Of a stretch of 64,000 bases of DNA, positions 10,541 through 19,072 are shown one piece after another. Numbering within the stretch: the stretch's first letter is position 1; each line of letters starts with the position of its first letter. Below the pieces are notes generated by a model. That model did not search any database, had not been told where the DNA came from, and saw only the letters and a program-made list of their open reading frames with translations. Origin of the DNA: Citrobacter sedlakii NBRC 105722 (GTDB lineage Bacteria; Pseudomonadota; Gammaproteobacteria; Enterobacterales; Enterobacteriaceae); NCBI RefSeq assembly GCF_000759835.1, contig NZ_BBNB01000012.1:62001-126000 (forward strand), read 5' to 3'. A program made the position numbers and the translations under genes.

Positions 10541-11323
10541 TTATGATGCGAGTGAATCGAAGGGACTTTTCCATCCCAGAAGGCGTGAAATATCCTTCGC
10601 GCAGGCAATCGCCTTCCCGGCCAGATAATCACGGTTCTCATCGTTGATTTGTAATCGGGTGCCGACCACCGAAATGGCGGCGGCGGGTTCATTGTTGGCA
10701 TTAAAAACTGGCGCGGCGACGCAACGCACGTCCGGGTAATCTTCACCGTTGTCAAAGCTCCATCCACGCTGGCGGATGCGCTCCAGTTCGTCGCTAAGCT
10801 GTTGCGGATCGGTAATGGTCGTCGGCGTCGCCTTTTCCCATACCAGTTGCGCAATGATGGCTTTGCGCACCGGCGCCGGTTGCCAGGCCAGCAGACATTT
10901 GCCGATACCGGAACGATAAAGCGAAAGGCTTTTACCTTCGTGGGAGCGAACGCTGATGGTGGAGGAAGATTCCACTTTCAGGATGTAGTAAGCACTCTCG
11001 TGATCGATGATCCCCAAATGGCAGAGCATGCCGGTTTCATCCATCAACTGTGTCAGGCGCGGGCGTGCTAGTTCACGCAGATCCATTTTGCTAAGCGCAT
11101 GTCCGGAAAGCTCCACCAGTTTGGTCCACAGGCAAAAATTCTCCTGATGGTCGACGCTGATAAACCGCTGGCGCTTCAGTTCGTTGAGCAGCAGATACGC
11201 GGTGCTCTTGGGAATGCCCAGCGTCTCAATGATCGTCGCCGCGCTGCACGGGCCAATCCTCGCGATCAGATTAAGGATGTCGATGGCGCGGGTAAGCGCC
11301 GGCACTTTACTTGATTCCAACAT
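10541..11323 (-). CDS. rhmR: RhmR, IclR-family regulator of the rhm operon
   Basis: Predicted transcriptional regulator (YfaX) of L-rhamnonate use. The 260-aa protein has an N-terminal winged helix-turn-helix (about residues 9-70, with ALTRAIDILNLIARIG and the recognition region LGIPKSTAYLLLNEL) and a C-terminal IclR effector domain, including YRSGIGKCLLAW and DVRCVAAPVFN. It is first in the rhmR-D-T-A cluster and would control its own operon. The SD lies inside a palindrome directly in front of the ATG. Confidence 0.9.
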   Translation of the reverse strand: MLESSKVPALTRAIDILNLIARIGPCSAATIIETLGIPKSTAYLLLNELKRQRFISVDHQENFCLWTKLVELSGHALSKMDLRELARPRLTQLMDETGMLCHLGIIDHESAYYILKVESSSTISVRSHEGKSLSLYRSGIGKCLLAWQPAPVRKAIIAQLVWEKATPTTITDPQQLSDELERIRQRGWSFDNGEDYPDVRCVAAPVFNANNEPAAAISVVGTRLQINDENRDYLAGKAIACAKDISRLLGWKSPFDSLAS

Positions 11324-11355
11324 ACTGGACTCCAGTCTGAGATACTGGAATCAGT
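11324..11355. promoter_or_regulatory. Paired palindromic operator in front of rhmR
   Basis: ACTGGACTCCAGT (11324-11336) is a perfect 13-bp palindrome touching the rhmR start codon, and ACTGGAATCAGT (11344-11355) is a near copy. The shared ATACTGGA starts at 11322 and 11342, exactly 20 bp apart, so both face the same side of the helix. The palindromic spacing fits an IclR-type dimer pair; the binding protein is inferred to be RhmR. Confidence 0.55.
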
Positions 11356-11502
11356 GTGATCGGTACGCGGGGGGAAATTTGTGAAGCACATCAAATCGCG
11401 CCTCACTTCCAGCAGAATGGAAAAAAAATGAGGAAAAATGTGAATAAACGCACGGATTTTTTCGGCGGAAGTACAGCAGGTTGGACAAGCATGACGGCTT
11501 AT

Positions 11503-11597
11503 TGCCGGATGGCGACTGACGCCACAGTGGGCATCTTAAAAAGCGCTATCGCCCAGGCCCGGTATGCCGTAACGCAACCGGGCAGTGTGCCGGATAC
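11503..11597. repeat. REP/BIME cluster between yfaY and rhmR
   Basis: GCCGGATGGCGACTGACGCC begins the cluster; a second unit GCCCGGT (11557-11563) pairs with ACCGGGC (11577-11583), and a further TGCCGGATA lies at 11588-11596. This REP-type array fills the space downstream of yfaY. No gene is seen in it. Confidence 0.65.
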
Positions 11598-11620
11598 TTT
11601 TTACAAGCGAGTCAGCGCGA

Positions 11621-12817
11621 TCACAGCGTAAACGACTCGACCACCTCAATCCAGCCGTGCTCTGTCGCGACCTCCTGATGGTTAAGCCAGCGGCGCAGCA
11701 TATTCAGCGCCATCATCGCGCAGACTTCCTGACGCACCTGCAGGCTATGTCGTGTGACGCTAAAATGAACCCGTAGCGCCCAGGTGCCGTCTGGCGTGGC
11801 CAGGGCAAAATTAAGATGCTCGTTTTCCAGGCCGGATACCGCCAGCGCCAGACCGGCATAATGGTTACCGCGACGCTCGTTCGTCCAGTGCGCGGTTTGC
11901 GCCAGCGTTTCTTCCTGAGAAGGCACCACTTCACTGGCCAGAAGCGGCGCGCCCGCCCTTGAAAGCTGCAACGCCACCAGCCCTGCGGTGTACTGCTCGC
12001 TGAGCGTCAGGCTAAGCTGCCTTTTCTGCAGTTCACGGGCAATTTGCGCAGGCAGGCCTTCCGTGCCTTCAAAGATCAGGCTTTGTCCGGCAACGCGCTT
12101 CACCTCCTGCCACAGGGTTTGCATCGCTTCACGCTGGGCGTATGGGCCAGTGAGCTTCAGCTCGATGATCGGCATTGACGAACGGTAACCCAGCGTCACA
12201 CCTTCCGGCAGCGTCAGCGAGTCGAGGCTTTGGGCAAGATCGCTTTCCGAACGTCCAAAGGTCGTCAGACGCAGACACAGCGGTGCTTCGCTCAGCGCGA
12301 AGCGTTCACGCAGGCGCGGCAGGATCTCGTGCTCAATCATCACCTTAAATTCAGACGGCACGCCCGGCGTGAAAAACATCAGGCAGCGATTCAACTGAAC
12401 CGCAAAGCCACAGGCGGTCCCGACCGGATTGTTGATAAACTCGGCGCTGGCTGGCAGCTCCGCCTGTTTGCGGTTGCTGGGCGCCATCACCCGACCGCGC
12501 TCGCGGAAAAAACGCGCCATTTCAGCAAGCCAGGGTTCATGTAACACCAGCCCCTCTCCCTTTGCCGTCGCCGCCGCCAGGGCGCTCAGATCATCGCTGG
12601 TGGGGCCCAGCCCGCCATTGACGATCAGAACATCTGCGTGCTGGCTGCGCTCGCGCAAAACGGCGACCAGGTCGTCAAGATTGTCGCCCACCGTGTTGCG
12701 ACGCGTTAAGGGTAATCCCTGATTAAAGAAAAAATCGGCCAGCCAGGCGGCGTTAGTGTCGACAATTTGCCCATGCAACACTTCATCCCCGGTGGATAGC
12801 ATCTCCACGTGTAACAT
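11621..12817 (-). CDS. yfaY: YfaY, CinA-like protein with degenerate NMN-deamidase domain
   Basis: Two-domain CinA-family protein of 398 aa. The N-terminal MoCF/COG1058 domain (about residues 1-165) has the conserved STGDEVLHGQIVDTNAAWLA and NGGLGPTSDD motifs and is linked in the family to ADP-ribose pyrophosphatase activity. The C-terminal domain (about 245-390) is the PncC-like NMN amidohydrolase fold, but where active enzymes have AESCTGG it reads SEQYTAG, so amidase activity is unlikely. This matches what is known for E. coli YfaY, whose amidase role is carried by PncC (YgaD). The gene is free-standing with the REP cluster behind it. Confidence 0.9.
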   Translation of the reverse strand: MLHVEMLSTGDEVLHGQIVDTNAAWLADFFFNQGLPLTRRNTVGDNLDDLVAVLRERSQHADVLIVNGGLGPTSDDLSALAAATAKGEGLVLHEPWLAEMARFFRERGRVMAPSNRKQAELPASAEFINNPVGTACGFAVQLNRCLMFFTPGVPSEFKVMIEHEILPRLRERFALSEAPLCLRLTTFGRSESDLAQSLDSLTLPEGVTLGYRSSMPIIELKLTGPYAQREAMQTLWQEVKRVAGQSLIFEGTEGLPAQIARELQKRQLSLTLSEQYTAGLVALQLSRAGAPLLASEVVPSQEETLAQTAHWTNERRGNHYAGLALAVSGLENEHLNFALATPDGTWALRVHFSVTRHSLQVRQEVCAMMALNMLRRWLNHQEVATEHGWIEVVESFTL

Positions 12818-12910
12818 CGTGTTCTCCTGCTTTTATGATGCAAACACTATAACGCATGAAGAAGGAGGAGGAGAAAAAAACAGGCGCGGCAGGACGCCGC
12901 GCCGAAGCGA

Positions 12911-13453
12911 TTAGAAGCTGGCGTTAACCCCAACATACGGACCGTCAGCAATTGCGTTGTCGCGGTTGCCGTCTTTGCCCGCCAGATTCAGATAGCGATA
13001 GCCCGCTTCAATGCTCAGCGGACGCAGAAGGGTCCAGCGTGCGCCAGCGTTAGCTTCTTCATAGCTGTCAATACCGCTGGACAGCGAGTCCGGTGAGTAA
13101 TAGTACTCGCCAAACAGACGGAAGCTGTCGCCAATCGGCCACTGCAGCCCGCCGCCGACCGCCGCCGCGTAACCTTCTTCACCATCCTTGGGATTGGTAT
13201 AAATGCCTTTACCGCCGACCGTTGCCAGCATGGGTCCAAGAGGAATATTTAACCCCAGACCCAGACCTGCGGCGTCGCCGTCGTCATCGTTGTGCATCCA
13301 GTTACCGCTTAGCGCCAGGCCGCTGGACTCCGTACCAAATCCAACACCGAGATTGGTGTAATCTTCCCCCGCCTGGCCGCTGATACTCATCGCATTCACG
13401 GTCGCGGACACGAACAGCATTCCAGCCAGTCCAACTATTACGCTTTTTTTCAT
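12911..13453 (-). CDS. yfaZ: YfaZ, putative outer-membrane porin-like protein
   Basis: The 180-aa product has a clear Sec signal peptide (MKKSVIVGLAGMLFVSATVNA) followed by alternating polar/hydrophobic strands rich in Gly and aromatics, ending in the C-terminal Phe (NASF) typical of outer-membrane beta-barrels. It belongs to the YfaZ family, described as porin precursors; substrate unknown. I start at MKKSV because it gives a standard signal peptide; the six residues upstream are out of place. Divergent from nudI. Confidence 0.88.
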   Translation of the reverse strand: MKKSVIVGLAGMLFVSATVNAMSISGQAGEDYTNLGVGFGTESSGLALSGNWMHNDDDGDAAGLGLGLNIPLGPMLATVGGKGIYTNPKDGEEGYAAAVGGGLQWPIGDSFRLFGEYYYSPDSLSSGIDSYEEANAGARWTLLRPLSIEAGYRYLNLAGKDGNRDNAIADGPYVGVNASF

Positions 13454-13765
13454 TTTTACCCTTTCCAGCAAGCAATTGCGTAAAACGTCCCAAAACCGCC
13501 GGATTGTACTGTCATTAACGCAGGAATCAAGGTGTTAAAAAATGGTTAGTTCAGGGTTTTGTAACTAAATAAGATCGGTCTGGTAAGGGGAAGCGGTAAC
13601 GAAATTCGTATAGCCAATAGGGGCTTGCCCAGGATCAATTTTTTATTGTTCAATCTTCCTTACATTAATTCCCGGTTTTGTCTGGAAAAGAGACGTTTTT
13701 TACTCGTGTTGTCAGGCGATATGCTTTTCGCTGGCACATTTACCTCTGCTTTAAGGAACATTATC
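13454..13765. other. Divergent yfaZ-nudI intergenic region
   Basis: 312 bp without a supported gene. It must hold the promoters of yfaZ (minus) and nudI (plus). An in-frame open stretch runs upstream of nudI from 13625 but lacks any similarity to the family, so I treat it as leader. No strong hairpin was seen. Confidence 0.5.
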
Positions 13766-14191
13766 GTGCGTCAAAGGACTATTGTTTGCCCCTTAATACA
13801 GAATAATGGCAGTTACCTGTTGTGCCAGATGGCCGACGATCGCGGTGTTTTTCCGGGTCAATGGGCCTTATCAGGCGGTGGCGTGGAGCCGGGGGAGCTA
13901 ATTGAAGACGCCCTGCGTCGTGAGATCCGCGAAGAGCTCGGAGATGAATTGATACTGAGTGATATTAACCCCTGGACGTTCAGCGATGATATCCGTACTA
14001 AAACCTATCCGGACGGTAGTCAGGAAGAGATCTACATGATTTACCTGATCTTTGACTGCATTGCCGCTAACCGTGAAGTGCATATTAACGAAGAGTTTCA
14101 GGCCTTCGCCTGGGTCAAACCGGAAGATTTACCGAAATATGATCTGAATATCGCCACGCGAAAAACGTTGGGGCTGAAAGGATTACTTTAA
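13766..14191 (+). CDS. nudI: NudI, Nudix nucleoside triphosphatase
   Basis: Nudix hydrolase that in E. coli prefers pyrimidine deoxynucleoside triphosphates (dTTP, dUTP, dCTP) and removes pyrophosphate. The 141-aa product carries a full Nudix box at residues 38-60, with Glu44, REIREELGD and the catalytic Glu56/Glu57. The start is GTG, supported by TAAGGAACA 7-8 bases upstream and by exact agreement with the family length; longer in-frame starts are rejected. Convergent with ais, 55 bp apart. Confidence 0.95.
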   Translation: MRQRTIVCPLIQNNGSYLLCQMADDRGVFPGQWALSGGGVEPGELIEDALRREIREELGDELILSDINPWTFSDDIRTKTYPDGSQEEIYMIYLIFDCIAANREVHINEEFQAFAWVKPEDLPKYDLNIATRKTLGLKGLL

Positions 14192-14246
14192 CAGAACATG
14201 ACAGCCTTTATGGCTGTCATTGAGACGCTGATGAGATAAGCTTTTA

Positions 14247-14864
14247 TTATTGAATCATCAGTTGACCATCTAAATAAAGCTTACCGTGATCGGCATGCAT
14301 CACTAAAGCGTCCAGATATCCCGGATCGTATTTAACGCCGCGCATATTTTCCGCCAGCCACGTCAGACAATGATTATGCGTAAAAATAACCGTATTTTTA
14401 CCCTGTGACTGTTTGGCGAGGCGTAGAATAGCCCGTTGCGTTCCGCCTCCACATGTACGCATCGCGTTATCCACGGTGAGTTTCTTACCGCCGGAAAACC
14501 ACGTCGCCGACTGAATAGTGCGTACGGCAGGACTGGCAAATAATGAATAATCGTTAATTTGTGCGGCGAACGTCTCTCCACGCGCCCTGGCCTGATGCGC
14601 GCCGTATGCGGTAATACCGGTTTTGTCTGACAGACAGGGATGTTCGGAACGATCGCAGCGCTCAGCATGGCGAAACAGAACGATGACGGGGTGCTGCTTT
14701 GCCAGCAAGGCGAGCGTCGGGGTATTGATGCGCGGCAAACCGTTACTGCTCCACGCCACCTTGCCGCTAACACCAATCAGAACAACCAGACTGACGATCA
14801 AAATAGCGGCATATTTTCGGGAATGAGAAAAATACTGGAAAAAAGCTGACACGTCACTTTCCAC
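14247..14864 (-). CDS. ais: Ais (PmrG), LPS core heptose(II)-phosphate phosphatase
   Basis: Histidine-phosphatase family protein that removes phosphate from heptose II of the LPS core, part of PmrA-controlled envelope remodelling. The 205-aa frame has one N-terminal membrane anchor (about residues 18-34), the RHAERCD motif with catalytic His66, and a second conserved THNHCLTW near residue 165. The start is a GTG with a weak SD; a second GTG four codons in is possible. In most relatives the divergent neighbour is arnB; here it is absent and menE follows. The divergence from E. coli Ais is larger than for the flanking genes. Confidence 0.9.
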   Translation of the reverse strand: MESDVSAFFQYFSHSRKYAAILIVSLVVLIGVSGKVAWSSNGLPRINTPTLALLAKQHPVIVLFRHAERCDRSEHPCLSDKTGITAYGAHQARARGETFAAQINDYSLFASPAVRTIQSATWFSGGKKLTVDNAMRTCGGGTQRAILRLAKQSQGKNTVIFTHNHCLTWLAENMRGVKYDPGYLDALVMHADHGKLYLDGQLMIQ

Positions 14865-14999
14865 GCAATAAAAATAAATAAAATACGGTCTACCTTTCGG
14901 TATACCAGTCGAAAATTCGTGTCGTGAAAATGCCTTAAAACCTGAATAAAAGCAAAAGTTATTCAGGCGAATAATCCCTTTTTCGTCTTTATTTTATTT

Positions 15000-15016
15000 C
15001 TTAAGGTTAAATTAAT
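15000..15016. promoter_or_regulatory. PmrA (BasR) box upstream of ais
   Basis: CTTAAGGTTAAATTAAT fits the PmrA box, two YTTAAK-type half sites with a 5-bp spacer, and closely resembles the site known in front of Salmonella pbgP/arnB. It lies 136 bp upstream of the ais start in AT-rich DNA. PmrA binding is inferred. Confidence 0.65.
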
Positions 15017-15044
15017 ATTCACCTGCTAATATTGCATTACCCGC

Positions 15045-15098
15045 TATTTAATAATTATTTCCCGAAGAGTTTAATGACGTTTTTCGGGGAAATTGCTC
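15045..15098 (-). terminator. Hairpin between ais promoter region and menE
   Basis: Near-palindrome with arms TTTCCCGAA and TTCGGGGAAA around 15058-15092, followed on the minus side by a T-rich stretch. It sits just after the menE stop and is a plausible end of the men transcript. No trace of pmrD coding sequence was seen here. Confidence 0.4.
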
Positions 15099-15112
15099 CC
15101 CCCGCGTATTCA

Positions 15113-16483
15113 TTATCGATCTGCGTAAATCTGTCGCACCCAGTCGGTCAACGCCCGGCGTGAAATTTTGATGCCGCCGTTTTTAAGCGTATCCGGCAGG
15201 ATCAACCACCCCACCGGCTGCTGGAAACGCGCCAGCTTGTCTTTCACCCATTCGCGAAGGTCCGGAACCGCTTCGCTGGCGTCATATTCCACGACCGCAA
15301 CGGGGCGTTGGCCGAACTCGGCATCCGCCACGGGAACAATAAAGACCTGTTGCACCTGCGGATGGGCGGCAATCACCCGCTCAACCTCTTCCGGTTGGAT
15401 CCCTTCGCCACCGCTAAAAAAGAGATTATCCAGCCGCCCGAGAAGGGTTAATTTATTATTAGACAGCACACCGCGATCGCGTGTAGCAAACCATCCTTCG
15501 TCGTTAACCAGCGGCGCCAGTCTGCCGTTTCGCCAGTAACCTGCCGCCATGCTCGCCGCACGCAGCCACACTTCGTCATTAACAACGTTGACTTCGCGTC
15601 CCGGTAACGGCTCCCCGACGTCCGCCTGCCCATTGGCCTCTTTGGCGCATACCGTCGAGGCAAATTCGGTCAGTCCGTAGCCGCACCAACAGCGAATGCC
15701 CTGCGCGCGCGCCTGCTCCGTTAACGCAACCGGGATCGCCGCGCCGCCGAGCAGCACCGCCTTCAGCGAAACGGGCGTCTGGTTCATCAGCAACCGCCAC
15801 AGTTGCGTTGGCACCAGCGACGCATGGGTGCATCCGGCCAGCATCTGCTCCAGCGGCTGTTTTTCCCGTACGGTCATCCGCGCGCCGGCAAACAGCCAGC
15901 GCCATAAGATGCCCTGACCGGAGACGTGAAACAGCGGCAGGGAAAGCAGCCAGTCGTCGTCTTTGCCGAAGGGTATCAGCGAGAGGACGCCTTCGGCGCT
16001 GGCGAGATGCGCCTGGCAGGTATGCACGGCGGCCTTAGGCAAACCGGTAGAGCCGGACGTCAGCGTCATTGAACTCAGACGCTGTGGTTGCCAGGCCACG
16101 CCATGATCGCCCGCCTCTTCCCGCATCGTCAGCGTCGTCAAAAAAGCAAAGGGATTGTCGCCTTCGCGATCCAGCGCAAACTGTAACGTCAGATCCGGCA
16201 GCAGCGTGGACAGAAGCGACTGCGGAAGCTGCGGGTTGATCGGCAGAACACGCGCGCCGCACTGCAATAGCGCCAGCCACGCCAACAGCGTCTGAGGATG
16301 GTTCCAGGCGCGCAGCATTACCCCACTGCCTTCCACCACGCCCTGCGCGGCAAAACCGCTCGCCAGCGCGTTAATGCGCTGGCAGAGCGCTTGCCAGGTG
16401 AGTACCTCATCATTCAGGCGCAGAGCGGGCGCATCCCCTCTTACCTGCCGCCAGTGACGCCACGGCCAGTCAGAAAAGCTCAT
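15113..16483 (-). CDS. menE: MenE, O-succinylbenzoate-CoA ligase
   Basis: Adenylate-forming enzyme that activates o-succinylbenzoate with ATP and CoA, step five of menaquinone synthesis. The product is 456 aa, a few residues longer than E. coli MenE. The AMP-binding P-loop motif is [14 protein letters not shown] (residues 137-150), followed by [10 protein letters not shown] and the A8-type region WFATRDRG. The C-terminal lysine motif lies in [12 protein letters not shown]. It overlaps menC by 4 bp (ATGA), the end of the menFDHBCE run. Confidence 0.96.
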   Translation of the reverse strand: MSFSDWPWRHWRQVRGDAPALRLNDEVLTWQALCQRINALASGFAAQGVVEGSGVMLRAWNHPQTLLAWLALLQCGARVLPINPQLPQSLLSTLLPDLTLQFALDREGDNPFAFLTTLTMREEAGDHGVAWQPQRLSSMTLTSGSTGLPKAAVHTCQAHLASAEGVLSLIPFGKDDDWLLSLPLFHVSGQGILWRWLFAGARMTVREKQPLEQMLAGCTHASLVPTQLWRLLMNQTPVSLKAVLLGGAAIPVALTEQARAQGIRCWCGYGLTEFASTVCAKEANGQADVGEPLPGREVNVVNDEVWLRAASMAAGYWRNGRLAPLVNDEGWFATRDRGVLSNNKLTLLGRLDNLFFSGGEGIQPEEVERVIAAHPQVQQVFIVPVADAEFGQRPVAVVEYDASEAVPDLREWVKDKLARFQQPVGWLILPDTLKNGGIKISRRALTDWVRQIYADR

Positions 16484-17442
16484 TGCACCCGTTCCAGCGC
16501 ATCAAGTTCTGTACACGGTAGTGTGCTGCCCGGCCAGCGGCGAAGCTGCTGCGTCTGCATCAGGTTCAGGGTGTCGAGACCGGGAATGGTCTGCGGCGTC
16601 AGCCACGCGGCAATACGCGCCAACTGCGTTAAACCCAGGCTCGATTCAATGGACGAACTGATCACCGCCGTCAGCCCCAGCGCATGTGCGGACTCAACCT
16701 GTTGACGAACCTTGTCCAGCGAGCCGGTCAGCGTCGGCTTGATCACCACCGCGCGGACGCCCTCTTCCGCCTCGAAGGCGAAGTCGGCATCGCGCAGGCT
16801 TTCATCCCAGGCGATGGCAATACCGGTCTCACGGGCAAATGCCCGGGAATCGTCGCGGGTTTTACACGGTTCTTCCAGGAAAGCGATGCGATGGCGATAG
16901 TCCGGGTTGACGTACTTCGCAAATTGTTGCGCTTTCAGCGGTGTCCAGGCACGGTTGGCATCCAGACGCAGATGCAGCTCCGGTATCGCCTCCAGCAGCA
17001 GGTTAACCACCATGCCGTCGCGTACCGCTTCGTACAGGCCGACTTTTATCTTCGCCACTTTTTCACCAGGCATGTCGGCCAGTTGCAGCACCAGATCGTC
17101 CGGATCGCCGGTACACAGCGGCGCGGCGCGATAGTCCGCCGCCGTGGGCAGCATTCCCGTCAGTTCCGCCTGCGCGCAGCTGACGCCAAACGCCACCGAC
17201 GGCATATCCGGCAGTAACTCGCCGCCCAGCAGCCAGTCGTTAACCCAGGCCAGCAGAGCCACCTGCGCATCTTCAACGGTTTCGAGGCTAAAGCCTGGCA
17301 GCGGGGAGATCTCTCCCCACCCTTCCCGTTCGCCGTCACGCAGACAGACATACAGCCCGTCGCGGGTTTTTAACCGCCTGTCACGCAGAACCACCCCCGC
17401 GTCCATGGGGATCTGCCAGCGGTATACCTGCGCGCTACGCAT
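16480..17442 (-). CDS. menC: MenC, o-succinylbenzoate synthase
   Basis: Enolase-superfamily enzyme that dehydrates SHCHC to o-succinylbenzoate. The 320-aa length and landmark residues match E. coli: [10 protein letters not shown] with the catalytic Lys pair, LRLDANRAW and FLEEPCK and IAWDESLRD with the three metal ligands, and [10 protein letters not shown] with the second catalytic Lys. Its ATG shares one base with the menB stop (TAATG) and its end overlaps menE, so the three are translated together. Confidence 0.97.
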   Translation of the reverse strand: MRSAQVYRWQIPMDAGVVLRDRRLKTRDGLYVCLRDGEREGWGEISPLPGFSLETVEDAQVALLAWVNDWLLGGELLPDMPSVAFGVSCAQAELTGMLPTAADYRAAPLCTGDPDDLVLQLADMPGEKVAKIKVGLYEAVRDGMVVNLLLEAIPELHLRLDANRAWTPLKAQQFAKYVNPDYRHRIAFLEEPCKTRDDSRAFARETGIAIAWDESLRDADFAFEAEEGVRAVVIKPTLTGSLDKVRQQVESAHALGLTAVISSSIESSLGLTQLARIAAWLTPQTIPGLDTLNLMQTQQLRRWPGSTLPCTELDALERVQ

Positions 17443-18299
17443 TACGGATTCCGTTTGAATTTGCTGAAATCAGGCTGACGTTTCTGGTTGAAGGCGTTAC
17501 GGCCTTCCTGACCTTCTTCCGTCATATAGAACAGCATGGTGGCATTTCCCGCCAGTTCCTGCAGACCCGCCTGCCCGTCACAGTCGGCGTTCAGCGCGGC
17601 TTTCAGGCAGCGCAGCGCCATCGGGCTGTTTTGCAGCATTTCGCGACACCAACGCACGGTCTCTTTTTCCAGATCCGCCAGCGGAACTACGGTGTTAACC
17701 AGCCCCATATCCAGCGCCTGCTGCGCATCATACTGACGGCACAGGAACCAAATTTCACGCGCTTTCTTTTGTCCAACGATCCGCGCCATGTAAGATGCGC
17801 CCCAGCCGCCGTCAAACGAACCGACTTTCGGGCCGGTCTGACCGAAAATAGCATTTTCCGCTGCGATGGTCAGATCGCACATCATATGCAGCACGTGGCC
17901 GCCGCCGATGGAATAACCGGCCACCATCGCCACTACCGGCTTCGGACAGGTGCGGATCTGGCGCTGGAAATCCAGCACGTTCAGGTGATGTACGCCGGAG
18001 TCGTCCTGGTAACCGCCGTAGTCGCCGCGCACTTTCTGGTCGCCACCCGCGCAAAAGGCTTTGTCACCTTCGCCAGTGAGGATAATCACCCCCACGTTGT
18101 CGTCATAACGGGCATCCGCCAGCGCCTGGATCATCTCTTTAACGGTCAAAGGACGGAAAGCGTTGCGCACCTGTGGACGGTTAATGGTGATTTTTGCAAT
18201 ACCGTCGCTGGACTTCTCATAGCGAATATCGGTGTAGCCTTCAGAGCAGTCGTGCCATTCAACCGGTGCGTAAAGCATTGTTTCATCAGGATAGATCAT
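17442..18299 (-). CDS. menB: MenB, 1,4-dihydroxy-2-naphthoyl-CoA synthase
   Basis: Crotonase-family enzyme that closes the second ring of menaquinone from o-succinylbenzoyl-CoA. The product is 285 aa. Visible motifs are [28 protein letters not shown] for the oxyanion hole, and [20 protein letters not shown], characteristic of the bicarbonate-dependent MenB type. I start at [15 protein letters not shown], preceded by AAAGGACACACT; the longer frame into menH has no family support. Confidence 0.97.
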   Translation of the reverse strand: MIYPDETMLYAPVEWHDCSEGYTDIRYEKSSDGIAKITINRPQVRNAFRPLTVKEMIQALADARYDDNVGVIILTGEGDKAFCAGGDQKVRGDYGGYQDDSGVHHLNVLDFQRQIRTCPKPVVAMVAGYSIGGGHVLHMMCDLTIAAENAIFGQTGPKVGSFDGGWGASYMARIVGQKKAREIWFLCRQYDAQQALDMGLVNTVVPLADLEKETVRWCREMLQNSPMALRCLKAALNADCDGQAGLQELAGNATMLFYMTEEGQEGRNAFNQKRQPDFSKFKRNP

Positions 18300-18313
18300 A
18301 GTGTGTCCTTTAG

Positions 18314-19072
18314 TCAGAGACGCAGAATCTGCGCCAGACATGCCACCACGCCAGCGGGATTTTCCCGGTGCGCGTTGTGTCCGGCGTTACGAATCACATG
18401 GCTTTCCGCCGCTAATTCCGCCGCTAGCGCGCGAAATTTGCTGTCACGTTCACCACATAAATAATAAAACGGAAATGTCCGCGCGGTGAGCGCCGCGCGT
18501 AAATCGGGCTGCGCCGCAAGCGAGGTGGCTTCGAGCATCGCCGCCAGCGTGCCGCCGTTATTGTCGCTTCGCAGGGCAACCAGTTCGGCCCTATGCCCGG
18601 CATTTAACGAGGCAAAAACGGGTTGTTGATACCAGTCGCTGAAAACGTCTCGCAGCGCTTCCTGGCGAAAACGCTGCGCCCAGTGAGCATCGGAACGACG
18701 GCGCGCGTCGCGCGCCGCCTCACTTTGTAGCCCCGGATGACCGCCTTCAACCACCAGGCCACACAGTCCGGTCATCCCCTGACAGGCTGCCGTCATCGCC
18801 ACTCTGCCGCCGAGCGAGTAACCCACCAGCCAGTAGTTCAGTATGTTGTAACTAATTAAAGTACTGCGCAGTAATTCGATCACCTGCGCAAATCCGCTTA
18901 CGCGAATTTCAGCGGAACCGCCGTGGCCGGGCAGATCGACATACAGACGGGAAAACGCCGTCAACTGCTCGCCGACCGCCTGCCATTCCCGGCAGTCGCC
19001 GGAAAAACCGTGCAGAAAAACCAGCCAGGGCGCGCCGGGCTGAGCGGGTTTCGCCTGCGCGTGCAGGTTCAT
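18314..19072 (-). CDS. menH: MenH, SHCHC synthase
   Basis: Alpha/beta hydrolase-fold lyase that eliminates pyruvate from SEPHCHC to give SHCHC. The 252-aa product has [12 protein letters not shown] near the N terminus, the nucleophile elbow GYSLGG (catalytic Ser86) and the C-terminal [11 protein letters not shown] with the catalytic His. Its start overlaps the menD stop by 4 bp. It lies between menD and menB, as in E. coli. Confidence 0.96.
   Translation of the reverse strand: MNLHAQAKPAQPGAPWLVFLHGFSGDCREWQAVGEQLTAFSRLYVDLPGHGGSAEIRVSGFAQVIELLRSTLISYNILNYWLVGYSLGGRVAMTAACQGMTGLCGLVVEGGHPGLQSEAARDARRRSDAHWAQRFRQEALRDVFSDWYQQPVFASLNAGHRAELVALRSDNNGGTLAAMLEATSLAAQPDLRAALTARTFPFYYLCGERDSKFRALAAELAAESHVIRNAGHNAHRENPAGVVACLAQILRL

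Noticed and set aside
11503-11597. CRISPR-like repeat array
   Set aside because: The repeated palindromes are REP elements; there is no regular repeat-spacer pattern here or elsewhere in the window.
15017-15112. Remnant of pmrD between ais and menE
   Set aside because: No frame in this short stretch shows PmrD-like residues, and it is too short to hold the gene.
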